From Bacillus sp. 123MFChir2 (lineage in GTDB: Bacteria > Bacillota > Bacilli > Bacillales > Bacillaceae_G), in the NCBI RefSeq assembly GCF_000383235.1, contig NZ_KB910924.1, forward strand, positions 310,001 to 374,000: a DNA stretch of 64,000 nt. The letters run 5' to 3'. Shown here in pieces: positions 25,840-35,018 of the stretch; positions within the stretch are counted from its first letter, which is position 1; each line of letters opens with the position of its first letter. The translations under genes and the position numbers were made by a program. The notes under the pieces were generated by a model. The model was not told the DNA's origin. It worked only from the letters and a program-made list of their open reading frames with translations, and searched no databases.

Positions 25840-26631
25840 TCAATACTTTTTTGGCGTGTACAATTCTGGACGACGATCAAACAAAACAGGAATCGCTTTT
25901 CGCACTTCAGAAATTTTCTTTATATCTAATGTTCCATACAAAATCGTTTCTGTTTCATCGGCCTCAGCAATGATTTCTCCCCATGGATCAATAATTAAAG
26001 AATGGCCTGCAAATACATTATTAGGATCACTCCCCGCTCGATTACACGCTACAACATAGCATTGGTTTTCGATTGCCCTTGCTTGAAGCAATAATCGCCA
26101 ATGTGCTAAACGAACAAGCGGCCACTCTGCCACAACAAATAATACGGTTGCCCCGTGTGCAGTATGAACGCGCATCCACTCTGGAAAACGAATATCATAG
26201 CAAATCGTTCCCGCACACGGTATACCCTCCAATACAAAATGCCCCGTTTTTTTTCCAGCAATTAAATACTTATGCTCATCCATCAGTTGAAACAAATGCA
26301 CTTTGCTATATTCAGCCACAATTTTTCCGTTTCGATCACTAATATACATCGTATTTGTAACACCAGTCCCTGTTTGCTTAGCGATTGAACCACCGACAAT
26401 ATTTACTTCATTTTGCTTACTCCATTTTGATAGTAAACCTTTTGTATCATTCCCATCTAAATCAGCAATATGAGGAAGACGCTCTAAATCATAACCTGTT
26501 GTCCATAACTCAGGTAATACTATAACATCTGGATTTCCATTCATCGCTTCGCTTATTTTTTTTTCAGCATGTTCTATATTTTTTTCAACATTACCAAAAG
26601 CGATATTCATTTGTACACAAGCGATATTCAT
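25840..26631 (-). CDS. mtnU: carbon-nitrogen hydrolase (MtnU-like omega-amidase)
   Basis: 263 residues from ATG 26631 (GGAG nine bases upstream). A nitrilase-superfamily enzyme with triad Glu41 (LPELWTTGYD), Lys110 (YSKVHLFQLMDEH) and Cys144 (ICYDIRFPEW). It closely resembles B. subtilis MtnU (YkrU), proposed to hydrolyse the 2-oxo acid amide left after transamination in methionine salvage. Other salvage genes are not in the window, so the symbol rests on sequence resemblance. Cytosolic. Confidence 0.8.
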   Translation of the reverse strand: MNIACVQMNIAFGNVEKNIEHAEKKISEAMNGNPDVIVLPELWTTGYDLERLPHIADLDGNDTKGLLSKWSKQNEVNIVGGSIAKQTGTGVTNTMYISDRNGKIVAEYSKVHLFQLMDEHKYLIAGKKTGHFVLEGIPCAGTICYDIRFPEWMRVHTAHGATVLFVVAEWPLVRLAHWRLLLQARAIENQCYVVACNRAGSDPNNVFAGHSLIIDPWGEIIAEADETETILYGTLDIKKISEVRKAIPVLFDRRPELYTPKKY

Positions 26632-26846
26632 TACTTTTTTCTCCTTCCTTTTATTCACTCTACACATGTACATCCTTCTATAGACAGGTTTATCTCCTTT
26701 TATGAAATAAACCTTCTTCTTTGTCGAAATTTTTTTACAATTTTATGAACATTTTATGAACATTTTCTGAAAATTCTGTTTAAAATATGTTATAATACAA
26801 ATACTAGTAAAAAAGCACGAAATTGTAAAAAGGAGGAAGGGAATAC

Positions 26847-27125
26847 ATGGAGTTAATTTTAGCAATTCTTTTTGGTGTCGTTTGCGGGGCTATACCTGCT
26901 GTCATGGGAGCTATTATGGATGAGTTAGAAATTGGTATGATTGGTTTCGTCGCATCTACTGTAAGCGCTTTATTTTTTGGTTTATATGGTGCGGTTCCTG
27001 TTGGCATATTGTTTGCCTTCTATATATTACGTCATGCTCACACAAAACGATTTACTCGAAACAGAATGGCTGAAGTGATTCCCTTTCCAATTGAAAAAGC
27101 ACGCCGGGCAACAAGCCTTTCCTAA
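26847..27125 (+). CDS. small membrane protein, 92 aa
   Basis: Strong RBS (AAAGGAGGAAGG) precedes the ATG. Two hydrophobic segments, about residues 3-24 and 32-62 (the second long enough for two helices), are followed by a basic cytoplasmic tail (RHAHTKRFTRNRMAEVIPFPIEKARRATSLS). No known family recognised. A strong terminator follows. Confidence 0.7.
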   Translation: MELILAILFGVVCGAIPAVMGAIMDELEIGMIGFVASTVSALFFGLYGAVPVGILFAFYILRHAHTKRFTRNRMAEVIPFPIEKARRATSLS

Positions 27126-27161
27126 ATAAAAAAGTCCTCATGTGAGGACTTTTTTATTTAT
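27126..27161. terminator. bidirectional terminator
   Basis: AAAAAAGTCCTCA / TGAGGACTTTTTT stem-loop between convergent genes. Confidence 0.9.
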
Positions 27162-27486
27162 TTTCTTTTAAAAATTGAAACAGCTCCTGTAAATGAAGCG
27201 CATCGTCCCCGTAGCTAACCGAAACATAAAAATTCCCGTCTACTTCAGCATTCATATATAGATCAATCAGATCACGTTCATATTTTAGTGCTAAATAAAA
27301 TTCCATCTCTTCTAGCATTTCTTTCGTTGTTCGAATAACATAACGACCTGTTGCATCTCTGCCATATTCAAATACCGGTTCAAAGTTATACTTATTTTTA
27401 AACGCAGCTAGTTGCTTTTCATTAATAAAAGTCGTTTCTGTACACTGTACTGTGCGAATAATATTATCGAACTTTTCTAAACTCAT
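27154..27486 (-). CDS. hypothetical protein, 110 aa
   Basis: A soluble acidic alpha/beta protein (MSLEKFDNIIRTVQCTETTF...). It starts at ATG with GGAGTAATT upstream and lies 4 bp after the dehydrogenase gene, so the two are co-transcribed. No catalytic motif is evident and I do not recognise the family. Confidence 0.7.
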   Translation of the reverse strand: MSLEKFDNIIRTVQCTETTFINEKQLAAFKNKYNFEPVFEYGRDATGRYVIRTTKEMLEEMEFYLALKYERDLIDLYMNAEVDGNFYVSVSYGDDALHLQELFQFLKENK

Positions 27487-27490
27487 ACAA

Positions 27491-28375
27491 TTACTCCTTT
27501 ATGTACTGTTTATATAATGCTTGTGTTCCGCTATTTTCTTCACCATCTTGCATCAATTGCTCATATAATTCTCTTGCAAGAGTTAAACCAGGTGCAGATA
27601 ATCCAAGCTCTTCTGCTTCTGCTAAGGCAATGTTCATATCTTTCATAAAGTGTTTCACGTAAAATCCTGGTTCAAAATCACCTTGTAACATACGAGGTGC
27701 TAAGTTACTTAATGACCAACTGCCTGCTGCACCAGTAGAAATACTTTGTAGCACTTTTTCCAGATCTAATCCCGCCTTTTTAGCATAAGCAAGTGCTTCA
27801 CATACACCAAGCATATTCGATGCAATCGCAATTTGATTGCACATTTTTGTATGCTGACCACTGCCTGCTTTTCCTTGCAGCATAATATTTTTACCTAACA
27901 GTTCAAATAATGGCAGACATGCTTTATATGCTTCTTCGTCTCCACCAATCATGATTGCAAGACGCCCTTCTTTTGCTCCAATATCTCCACCCGATACAGG
28001 AGCATCTAATACATAAATCCCCTTGCTCTTTCCTTCTTCGTAAATACGTTTCGCCAAAGTTGGTGTTGATGTTGTAAAGTCAATTGTAATCGTTCCTTGT
28101 TTTGCGTGAGTAAGAATTCCATTTTCACCAAAGTATACTTCCTCTACATCATACGGATATCCAACCATAGTCATTACGACATCTGCTGTTTTTGCAATTT
28201 CCTTTGGAGAATCACACCAATGTGCACCTTCTTCAATTAAATCTGCAGTTTTTTCTTTTGTACGATTATATACGTACACCGTATAGCCTGCCTTTAATAA
28301 ATGACGCACCATACTTTTTCCCATAACACCAGTACCAACAAAACCAACAGAAGTTGGTGGTAATAACTGCTTCAT
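27491..28375 (-). CDS. 3-hydroxyisobutyrate dehydrogenase family oxidoreductase
   Basis: 294 residues, closely like B. subtilis YkwC. The N-terminal Rossmann motif is GFVGTGVMGKSM; the substrate loop is DAPVSGGDIGA; the catalytic Lys lies in GSGQHTKMCNQIA; GAAGSWSLSN is typical of the YkwC group. Beta-hydroxyacid dehydrogenases oxidise 3-hydroxy acids such as 3-hydroxyisobutyrate or tartronate semialdehyde with NAD(P); the specific substrate is unknown. Its ATG overlaps the stop codon of the upstream gene (ATGA), indicating translational coupling. Confidence 0.85.
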   Translation of the reverse strand: MKQLLPPTSVGFVGTGVMGKSMVRHLLKAGYTVYVYNRTKEKTADLIEEGAHWCDSPKEIAKTADVVMTMVGYPYDVEEVYFGENGILTHAKQGTITIDFTTSTPTLAKRIYEEGKSKGIYVLDAPVSGGDIGAKEGRLAIMIGGDEEAYKACLPLFELLGKNIMLQGKAGSGQHTKMCNQIAIASNMLGVCEALAYAKKAGLDLEKVLQSISTGAAGSWSLSNLAPRMLQGDFEPGFYVKHFMKDMNIALAEAEELGLSAPGLTLARELYEQLMQDGEENSGTQALYKQYIKE

Positions 28376-29499
28376 TTTTTCATCTCCTCTTTTTCTAACA
28401 AATCACTCACAAGTTTGCGAAATTCGGTATTAAACTCATCATTAATTCCATTTTGCACATTTGAAAATACAGTAACAAATAGTTTTTTATCCCAATTAAA
28501 GTTATTAAATGTATTCCATCCCGAAAGTACACCATGATTGTGATAATAATCTGGATATATATAAAAGCTAAATGCGTATTTTCTATCTGTGGGTGGTGTT
28601 AACATTAGTTTTAAACTTTCAGGCGAAATAAGCTTACTTGTCATAATTGCTTCGTCTAACTTTTGCATATCATGTACTGTTGTATACATCTCACCGCATC
28701 CATATAACCAATTCATGACTAATTTTGGGGCTAATACAAGCTCATTCTCGTTCTCTTTCTTTTTATATCCTTTTGCAAAATCCGCAGCCCCTTCCGGTGT
28801 CTCGCCCATACCTGACTCTGTCATTCCTGCTGGAATGAAGACGTGCTCTGTAACGTATTGTGCTATAGATTGTCCCGAGCTTTTTTCTACAATATAAGCT
28901 AGTAACATATAATTATAATCTGTATATAGCCAGCCTTGCCCCGGTTGAAAAGCAGTTGGTTGTTGTCCAAGCCACGTTACTAAATTAAGCCTAGATGCCG
29001 CATTTACTTTCCCTTTTCCGTGTTCAGGGAGTCCTGATGTATGCGTTAATAAATGATATAATGTAATATTTTTATTCGCAGGAAAAGATGGAATATACGT
29101 ATGTACATTGTCCTGTATATTTAACTTCCCTTGTTCTTGCAACTGTAAAATCGATACAGCAATTGTCGTTTTTGTAATAGAACCAATTCGATATTTTGTT
29201 TGCGGTGTATTTTCAATTTGTTTTTGAACATCCGCATAGCCATACCCTTTATTTATGATTGTACGACCTTGATAGGAAACAAGGACTGATCCATTAAATT
29301 GTTTATCTTTTAGATACTGATCTAGTTTTTGGGTAACAGCAGTATAATCAATTTCTTTTGGTTTTTCCTTCGTTGTATTAGCAGGGACAGTTGTTTTTAT
29401 TGATTGTGCTTCTTTTTTAGCAGGTACTTTAAAAAAGAAATAGCTTCCTACTAATAAAACAGAAAGTAAAAAAATAATTGTGCTCCATAACGTCTTCAT
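28372..29499 (-). CDS. serine beta-lactamase-fold protein (PBP4*/class C-like)
   Basis: 375 residues. The N-terminus (WSTIIFLLSVLLVGSYFFF) is a signal anchor, so the enzyme domain is outside the membrane. The catalytic SxxK motif is in GSITKTT, the tyrosine motif in YTDYNYM, and HGVLSG occupies the third position. Family members include D-amino acid peptidases, esterases and PBP4*. No canonical antibiotic-resistance enzyme is implied. It is first gene of a three-gene operon with the YkwC-like gene and the 110 aa gene. Confidence 0.8.
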   Translation of the reverse strand: MKTLWSTIIFLLSVLLVGSYFFFKVPAKKEAQSIKTTVPANTTKEKPKEIDYTAVTQKLDQYLKDKQFNGSVLVSYQGRTIINKGYGYADVQKQIENTPQTKYRIGSITKTTIAVSILQLQEQGKLNIQDNVHTYIPSFPANKNITLYHLLTHTSGLPEHGKGKVNAASRLNLVTWLGQQPTAFQPGQGWLYTDYNYMLLAYIVEKSSGQSIAQYVTEHVFIPAGMTESGMGETPEGAADFAKGYKKKENENELVLAPKLVMNWLYGCGEMYTTVHDMQKLDEAIMTSKLISPESLKLMLTPPTDRKYAFSFYIYPDYYHNHGVLSGWNTFNNFNWDKKLFVTVFSNVQNGINDEFNTEFRKLVSDLLEKEEMKK

Positions 29500-29568
29500 T
29501 CCTAAAAATCCTCCATTGCATCTTAAATATTTACTCCCCCCTCTTCACCATTATCCGTTAATAAAAAA

Positions 29569-29592
29569 AAATCGCAACAATTTGTTGCGAAA
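29569..29592. terminator. terminator of the GGDEF gene
   Basis: TCGCAACAA / TTGTTGCGA stem flanked by A- and T-runs on both sides. Confidence 0.82.
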
Positions 29593-29597
29593 AAACA

Positions 29598-30893
29598 TTA
29601 CATTTTTCCTTTTCGATATAAGCAAACTTGATTTTTCCCCTTCTTCTTTGCTTCATATAATGCAACATCTGCTCGGTGCATTAACATTTCTTTTGTAATT
29701 CCATTTTCAAATGCAGCAACACCAAAACTTGCGGTTATCTTTGAAATTCCAGAAATTTTTTTTGTTTCAATAAAAAAACGAAGCGATTCTGCAATTTGAA
29801 ATGCTTCTTTTTCTGTTGCCTGAGACAAAAAAATAACAAATTCTTCTCCGCTCCACCGCGCAAAAATATGATGCGGCTGTAATTTTGCTGTTACAAGCTC
29901 CGACAATTGTACCAATGCTAAATCTCCAAAATCATACCCATACGTGTCATTTATTTTTTTAAAATTATCCAGTTCAAATAAAACAAGAGCAAATGGTTGG
30001 TTCATTCGCATGGAAGTTTCCCAACCTTCTGAAAATAATCTTTGAAACTTTATCCTATTATAAATATTTGTCAGAGGATCAGTTGTTGCTAAACGCTCTT
30101 GCTCTTTATATTCTTCTTCTAGCTCTGTAATATCTGTACATGTTGCGATAAATCTCGATACATCATTTTGTAACGGAGCAATACGTAACAAAAATACTCT
30201 TCCTTCTCCAACCTCATTATACATTTTAATTTTTCTTGAATGCGTTAAGCAATCATCAATCCACATTGTATTATTTTCCGCAATGTAATACCCATTCTCT
30301 TGGGCAAAATGTTCTGCAAATGTCATATGATGCTCATGGTATGACATAAGGTCTTCATATCCGAAAAAACGCAAAAAATTCGTATTACAATCTATGATTT
30401 CATCATCTTCCAAAATAAGAAATAAATCATTTTGAAAATCAAATATCATTTGAAGTAATTCTTGCTGTAACATGACTTGTTTTACTAATGATAACTCATA
30501 CACACTCTTTTGGACTTCAGCAAGTACAGATTGCGGCGTAATTGGAGGTAATACAATGTTTCGTATACCAAGTTTAATAAGGTCAACAAATGGAGATGTC
30601 ACTTCTTCACTCCATACAATGATAAACGATTTATCTGAAGTGAAGAGTTCTTTTACGAAATCAACCTGAGAAGCTTGCGAGATGTATATAATGACAATTT
30701 GCGGTTGAACTTTTTCAAACAATATTTTCCCTTCTTTAAAACTATGTGCCAAAAACAAGCACTTTGGCTTTAACATTGCAATTGTCTGCCGATCGTTATG
30801 CCCTTCTTCAATATACAATACATTCATATCAAGATCCTGTAATACATTTTGAAAAACTGTATGTTCCAGCAAAAAACGTAGAATGTGCACCAT
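29598..30893 (-). CDS. PAS-GGDEF protein, likely degenerate diguanylate cyclase
   Basis: About 431 residues from ATG 30893 (GAAGG close upstream; GTG 30908 is an alternative). Order: a receiver-like N-terminal domain (to about 125), a PAS domain (NDLFLILEDDEIIDCNTNFLRFFGYED) with PAC (FIATCTDITELEEEY), then a GGDEF domain (TDPLTNIYNRIKF, ELDNFKKINDTYG). The signature reads SGEEF rather than GGDEF or GGEEF, and there is no RxxD inhibitory site five residues before it. Active cyclases normally keep both glycines, so it may be weakly active or act as a GTP or c-di-GMP sensor. No membrane segments. Confidence 0.8.
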   Translation of the reverse strand: MVHILRFLLEHTVFQNVLQDLDMNVLYIEEGHNDRQTIAMLKPKCLFLAHSFKEGKILFEKVQPQIVIIYISQASQVDFVKELFTSDKSFIIVWSEEVTSPFVDLIKLGIRNIVLPPITPQSVLAEVQKSVYELSLVKQVMLQQELLQMIFDFQNDLFLILEDDEIIDCNTNFLRFFGYEDLMSYHEHHMTFAEHFAQENGYYIAENNTMWIDDCLTHSRKIKMYNEVGEGRVFLLRIAPLQNDVSRFIATCTDITELEEEYKEQERLATTDPLTNIYNRIKFQRLFSEGWETSMRMNQPFALVLFELDNFKKINDTYGYDFGDLALVQLSELVTAKLQPHHIFARWSGEEFVIFLSQATEKEAFQIAESLRFFIETKKISGISKITASFGVAAFENGITKEMLMHRADVALYEAKKKGKNQVCLYRKGKM

Positions 30894-31100
30894 TAGGCCT
30901 TCACTCACTTCATTTATCCCATTCTTACACTCTACTACAGAGTTACTCTTAAGAACTTGATTTGTTCAACAAACCATCGTATGGCAGCTTCACGTTATAT
31001 AAACCCATCAAAGCACTGTTTCATCTTTTTATTGTATGTCTACAATAGATAAGACGCCTGTGCGAATATCTTCTCTTATCCATATCTTTTTTTAAAAGAC
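30894..31100. other. intergenic region, no gene seen
   Basis: Divergent promoter region between the GGDEF gene and the nitroreductase gene. AT-rich; no ORF or repeat. Confidence 0.4.
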
Positions 31101-31128
31101 TTGACAATAGAAATATATATATTATATT
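31101..31128 (+). promoter_or_regulatory. nitroreductase promoter
   Basis: TTGACA at 31101-31106 is a perfect -35 element. TATATT at 31123-31128 gives a 16 bp spacer (TATTCT at 31125-31130 gives 18). Confidence 0.65.
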
Positions 31129-31142
31129 CTTTTACAGTACCA

Positions 31143-31159
31143 ACTTACAAAATGTAAGT
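31143..31159 (+). promoter_or_regulatory. perfect 7-3-7 palindrome, likely operator
   Basis: ACTTACAAAATGTAAGT lies just downstream of the expected transcription start. Its symmetry and position fit a MarR/HxlR-type redox-responsive repressor, as found for Bacillus nitroreductase genes; the repressor is not identified. Confidence 0.65.
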
Positions 31160-31220
31160 AAAGAACATTTTTTTCATTCAAAATGATTTACAATTAGAAA
31201 CGAAGCTTGGAGGAACTATA

Positions 31221-31838
31221 ATGACAAAGCAAGATTTCTTTACTGTTTTATACGAACGTACATCTAATCGTGCTTTCAACCCTAAAAAAGAAATTTCTAA
31301 AGAGGAATTAAATGACATTTTAAAAGCTGCTGGCCAAGCACCATCAGCATGGAATCTACAACATTGGAAATTCCTTGTATTCCAAGGAGAAGATGTGCAA
31401 CGTCGTTTACATCCAATCGCATATAATCAACAACAAATTCTAGATGCCTCCGCAGTTATTGCTATATTAGGCGACCTAGAAGCATATAAAAGTGTTGATT
31501 CTGTATACGGTCCACTAGTAGAACAAGGATTTATGCAGGAAGAAGCAAAAAATCGTTTAGCTCAAAATATTGAAAGTGCATATCAACGTGAACAATACCC
31601 GCGTGATGCAGCGTTCTCAAATGCATCTTTAGCAGCAATGCAACTTATGCTTGCAGCAAAAGCAACTGGTTGGGATACATGTGCAATTGGAGGATTCAAC
31701 CCACAAGCATTAATGGAGGAGTTTAACGTTTCTAATCGTTACATTCCAATTATGTTAATTACAATCGGCGAATCTACATTAGCAGGGCACTCAGCACCAC
31801 GCATGAGCGTAGAACAAGTAACAGAATGGGCAAAATAA
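31221..31838 (+). CDS. NAD(P)H nitroreductase (FMN-dependent)
   Basis: 205 residues of the nitroreductase family. The FMN phosphate-binding start ERTSNRAFNPKKEIS, the APSAWNLQHWKFLV segment (Asn and Trp at the flavin) and AAKATGWDTCAIGGF are typical. It reduces quinones or nitroaromatics and resembles Bacillus YodC-type proteins. RBS GGAGG. It has its own -35/-10 promoter and a palindromic operator, and a terminator directly after. Cytosolic. Confidence 0.87.
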   Translation: MTKQDFFTVLYERTSNRAFNPKKEISKEELNDILKAAGQAPSAWNLQHWKFLVFQGEDVQRRLHPIAYNQQQILDASAVIAILGDLEAYKSVDSVYGPLVEQGFMQEEAKNRLAQNIESAYQREQYPRDAAFSNASLAAMQLMLAAKATGWDTCAIGGFNPQALMEEFNVSNRYIPIMLITIGESTLAGHSAPRMSVEQVTEWAK

Positions 31839-31840
31839 AG

Positions 31841-31868
31841 TGAAACCTCCATCAATGGAGGTTTTTTC
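31841..31868 (+). terminator. terminator of the nitroreductase gene
   Basis: AACCTCCAT / ATGGAGGTT stem followed by TTTTT. Confidence 0.85.
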
Positions 31869-31876
31869 ATACGGTA

Positions 31877-31973
31877 ACCGAGTAGTTACGTAATTTTTTG
31901 ACATATAAGTCACTGCTAGATGCTCTCGTCCTCCTCTAAATAAAAAGGTCGTTTTTTAACTTGCACATATCTA
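31877..31973 (+). repeat. MITE-like repeat, copy F (internal deletion)
   Basis: The left part (GAGTAGTTAC..TTTTTTGACATATAAGTCACTGCTA) is joined directly to the right part (GATGCTCTCGTCCTCC..GTCGTTTTTTAACTTG). About 100 bp of the core, from the GCAGAA block to CTATGCATGG, is missing. Confidence 0.7.
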
Positions 31974-32103
31974 TCGTCTTTACTTCTCTCTAAATATTAA
32001 GAGTGGATTACTACCTAGGAATGGTAGATTGTAATCTAAAGGTGCTTTTTTGTTACAATTGTGATACAATAGTAACAAATCGATAACAAATGAGGGATTT
32101 TCG

Positions 32104-32322
32104 TTGAATTTATATGGAAGCTTTATCGCCATATTGTGCTACATAGTCACAGTACTGCTTCTGTACTTCGTTGGGGACATGACAAATATTGCGATGCTAC
32201 AGTTTTCAAAAGAAACAACACTTCAATCAGAAATTAATCAGTATGCCTCTCGCTCCTTTGTACCATTACTATTAGCACTTCCTGTATACATCATCGTTTT
32301 ATATAAAAGCAAAAAAATATAA
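32104..32322 (+). CDS. small membrane protein, 72 aa
   Basis: TTG start after GAGGG. Two membrane helices (about residues 4-25 and 52-67) flank a short loop containing FSKETTLQSEINQY. Basic C-terminus YKSKKI. No family recognised. A terminator follows. Confidence 0.65.
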   Translation: MNLYGSFIAILCYIVTVLLLYFVGDMTNIAMLQFSKETTLQSEINQYASRSFVPLLLALPVYIIVLYKSKKI

Positions 32323-32324
32323 AG

Positions 32325-32358
32325 ACTGTCTTTATGAAAAAGAGGCAGTCTTTTTTCT
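32325..32358 (+). terminator. terminator of the 72 aa gene
   Basis: AAGACTG / CAGTCTT stem, with an internal loop, followed by TTTTT. Confidence 0.75.
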
Positions 32359-32498
32359 ATACATATCCGCTTTTTGTCCAAACTCTCATTTCCCTATTCT
32401 CATATGTTATAAAAGGAATAACAACACTCTACAGAAAACATTTATTCCTTTCCTAAAAAATAGGGAAAAATCTAAAAAAAATTCTTCACTATGTCCAA

Positions 32499-32526
32499 AC
32501 AATGCATGTACCTAAAGCATATCTTA
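32499..32526 (+). promoter_or_regulatory. candidate sigma-K promoter
   Basis: AC at 32499-32500, a 17-base spacer, then CATATCTTA at 32518-32526 (CATANNNTA). It sits correctly for the gene at 32550. Confidence 0.55.
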
Positions 32527-32549
32527 TTAATGTGAAGGGGGTGAGAATT

Positions 32550-32846
32550 ATGTTCGGAGGATGTTTTGGATTTGATGACTGCCGTAGCCGTGTACGTAGC
32601 GACCGCCGTAGCCATAGACGCGACGACCGCCGTACCGATGGTAATAGAAATCGTTTTTGCAACGTTCTAAGAAACCTTTCAATCGGTACTCAAATCGCTC
32701 TATTAACAATTAGAGATAACGGTACTTTTAATAACGTTGTATTTGAAGGCTTCTCAAATGGCGTAGCACTTTTCTCAGGAGGCAATATTCCTGGATCAGG
32801 TCTACTTCGTGTTTGCCCACATGATGTTGTAGCGATTGTTTTCTAA
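32550..32846 (+). CDS. Arg-rich small protein, probable spore protein
   Basis: 98 residues from ATG 32550, after GAAGGGGGTGAG. The first third is Cys/Gly then Arg/Asp-rich (MFGGCFGFDDCRSRVRSD). The rest (LSIGTQIALLTIRDNGTFNNVVFEGF...LLRVCPHDVVAIVF) alternates hydrophobic residues like a small beta-barrel, reminiscent of DUF2642-type Sm-like spore proteins. The sigma-K-like promoter points to the mother cell late in sporulation. The fold and role are inference. Confidence 0.68.
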   Translation: MFGGCFGFDDCRSRVRSDRRSHRRDDRRTDGNRNRFCNVLRNLSIGTQIALLTIRDNGTFNNVVFEGFSNGVALFSGGNIPGSGLLRVCPHDVVAIVF

Positions 32847-32859
32847 TAAGAGTCAGTAC

Positions 32860-32893
32860 TTTCCAGGAAAGCTATCGCTTTCCTGGTTTTATT
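32860..32893 (+). terminator. terminator
   Basis: CCAGGAAAGC / GCTTTCCTGG stem with a short loop, then TTTT. Confidence 0.85.
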
Positions 32894-32926
32894 TATTCAA
32901 CTACTCATGACAAAATGAATTGTATA

Positions 32927-32968
32927 AAAAAAACTGGGACCGATTTCAAATCAATCCCAGTTTTTTTC
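32927..32968 (-). terminator. terminator of the pts operon
   Basis: AAAAACTGGGA..TTGAT / ATC..TCCCAGTTTTTTT, just after the ptsI stop codon on the minus strand. Confidence 0.88.
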
Positions 32969-32969
32969 A

Positions 32970-34682
32970 TTAAATGCTTTTTACAAGTTCTACTACTTCT
33001 TCAGCAGTTGACATGTTTAAAGCTTTTTGTGCTAATTCTTCCATTTGCGCTTTTGAAAGCTTGCGAATTTGTGTTCTCGCTGGAAGAATAGATGTTGCAC
33101 TCATACTAAACTCATCTAATCCTAATCCAACTAACAACGGAATTGCTAAGGCATCTCCTGCCATCTCACCGCACATACCAGCCCATTTTCCTTCTTTATG
33201 AGCTGCATCAATAACCATTTTTACAAGGCGTAAAATCGCTGGATTATATGGTTGATATAGGTATGATACGCGTTCATTCATACGATCCGCTGCCATTGTG
33301 TATTGAATTAAGTCGTTCGTTCCGATAGAGAAGAAATCTACTTCTTTTGCAAATTGGTCAGCTAATACCGCTGAAGCAGGAATTTCAACCATCATACCTA
33401 CTTCAATAGCGTCTGAAACAGCTACATTAGCTTGTACAAGTTTCTCTTTCTCTTCTAATAAAACTGCTTTTGCTTGACGGAATTCATCAAGAGTTGCAAT
33501 CATCGGGAACATGATTTTCAAGTTACCGTATACACTTGCACGAAGCAAAGCACGAAGTTGTGTACGGAAGATATCCTGTTCTTCTAAGCATAAACGAATT
33601 GCACGGTAGCCTAAGAACGGGTTCATTTCTTTTGGTAAATGTAAGTATGGAAGTTCTTTATCGCCACCAATGTCAAGTGTACGAACAACAACTGGCTGCC
33701 CCTCTCCTACACCCTCAAGAACAGATTTGTATGCTTCAAATTGTTCTTCTTCTGTTGGAAGATTGTCACGGCCCATGTATAAGAATTCTGTACGATATAA
33801 GCCAACGCCTTCACCGCCGTTATCAATAACACCTTTTACATCTTTCGGTGTACCGATATTTGCTACAAGTTCAACATGTTGATTATCTGCTGTAACTGTC
33901 GCTTCATTCTTTAATTTTGCCCACTCTGCTTTTTGTTCTTCAAATTGCGCTTTCTTTTCTTCGTAAGCACGAAGTGTTTCTTCAGATGGGTTTACAATTA
34001 CTTCTCCGTCTAAACCGTCGATAATTACGATATCGCCGTTTTGGATTTGTTCCATAGCAACTTTTGTACCAACAACAGCTGGTATTTCCATAGAGCGAGC
34101 CATAATTGCAGAGTGCGATGTACGTCCACCAATATCAGTTGTAAAACCTTTTGCATATTTACGATTTAACTGAGCTGTATCAGATGGTGTTAAATCTTCT
34201 GCAATAATAATTACTTCTTCAGAAATTGTGCTAGGGTTTGAGAAGTTAATTCCAAGTAGATGTGCAATAACACGCTTTGTCACATCACGAATATCCGCTG
34301 CTCGTTCTTTCATATATTCATTATCCATGTTCTCAAACATAGTAATGAACATGGATGCAACTTCATCCATTGCGAATTCAGCGTTTACTTTTTCATTATT
34401 CACTTTATCTTTCACTGGATTTACTAGTTCTGGATCATTTAATACTAGTAAATGCGCTTCAAAGATAGCAGCTTTATCAGCACCAAGCTCAGCAAAAGCA
34501 TGATTTTTAATTGCTTCTAATTCAGATTTTGATTTTTCAAGCGCATATTCTAAGCGTGCGATTTCCGCAGCTTCATCCGAAATCGTTTTCTTTACAAGGT
34601 TAAATTCAGGATTTTCTAAACGGAACGCCTTTGCAATGGCAATACCACTTGATGCAGCAATCCCTTTAATGTTAAGAGTCAT
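32970..34682 (-). CDS. ptsI: PTS enzyme I
   Basis: 570 residues, the normal length. Phosphoenolpyruvate-protein phosphotransferase: it takes phosphate from PEP onto His190 ([12 protein letters not shown]) and passes it to HPr. The N-terminal HPr-binding helical domain, the swivelling phosphohistidine domain and the C-terminal TIM barrel ([37 protein letters not shown] with the catalytic Cys) are complete. Its ATG overlaps the ptsH stop by one base (TAATG), coupling translation to keep stoichiometry. Cytosolic. Confidence 0.96.
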   Translation of the reverse strand: MTLNIKGIAASSGIAIAKAFRLENPEFNLVKKTISDEAAEIARLEYALEKSKSELEAIKNHAFAELGADKAAIFEAHLLVLNDPELVNPVKDKVNNEKVNAEFAMDEVASMFITMFENMDNEYMKERAADIRDVTKRVIAHLLGINFSNPSTISEEVIIIAEDLTPSDTAQLNRKYAKGFTTDIGGRTSHSAIMARSMEIPAVVGTKVAMEQIQNGDIVIIDGLDGEVIVNPSEETLRAYEEKKAQFEEQKAEWAKLKNEATVTADNQHVELVANIGTPKDVKGVIDNGGEGVGLYRTEFLYMGRDNLPTEEEQFEAYKSVLEGVGEGQPVVVRTLDIGGDKELPYLHLPKEMNPFLGYRAIRLCLEEQDIFRTQLRALLRASVYGNLKIMFPMIATLDEFRQAKAVLLEEKEKLVQANVAVSDAIEVGMMVEIPASAVLADQFAKEVDFFSIGTNDLIQYTMAADRMNERVSYLYQPYNPAILRLVKMVIDAAHKEGKWAGMCGEMAGDALAIPLLVGLGLDEFSMSATSILPARTQIRKLSKAQMEELAQKALNMSTAEEVVELVKSI

Positions 34683-34945
34683 TATTCTCCTAACCCTTCG
34701 TTTTTCATAGTTTCTTCGATAGCTGCTACTGCTTGAGCTGCATCATCACCATTTGCAGTAATTTTAATTTCTGCGCCTTGTTGAATACCTAAAGACATAA
34801 CACCCATAATTGATTTTAAGTTTACAGTTTTACCATTATACTCTAAGTTAATATCCGCACCAAATTTGCTTGCAGTATTTACAAGTAAAGTTGCTGGACG
34901 AGCATGAATTCCAGAGTCGCTAGTTACTTTAAAGATTTTTTCCAT
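34682..34945 (-). CDS. ptsH: phosphocarrier protein HPr
   Basis: 87 residues. His14 in SGIHARPA (His15 in standard numbering) relays phosphate from enzyme I to the sugar-specific EIIA domains. Ser45 in NLKSIMGV (Ser46) is the site for HPr kinase; the Ser-phosphorylated form is the CcpA corepressor that would act at the cre-like sites in this window. RBS AAAGGAG. It lies between ptsG and ptsI. Confidence 0.97.
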   Translation of the reverse strand: MEKIFKVTSDSGIHARPATLLVNTASKFGADINLEYNGKTVNLKSIMGVMSLGIQQGAEIKITANGDDAAQAVAAIEETMKNEGLGE

Positions 34946-35018
34946 AATGATCTATCTCCTTTAAACTACAGTATATTTGAAGTTGTCTAGATGTGAGTAT
35001 AACACCATCTATATTGTA

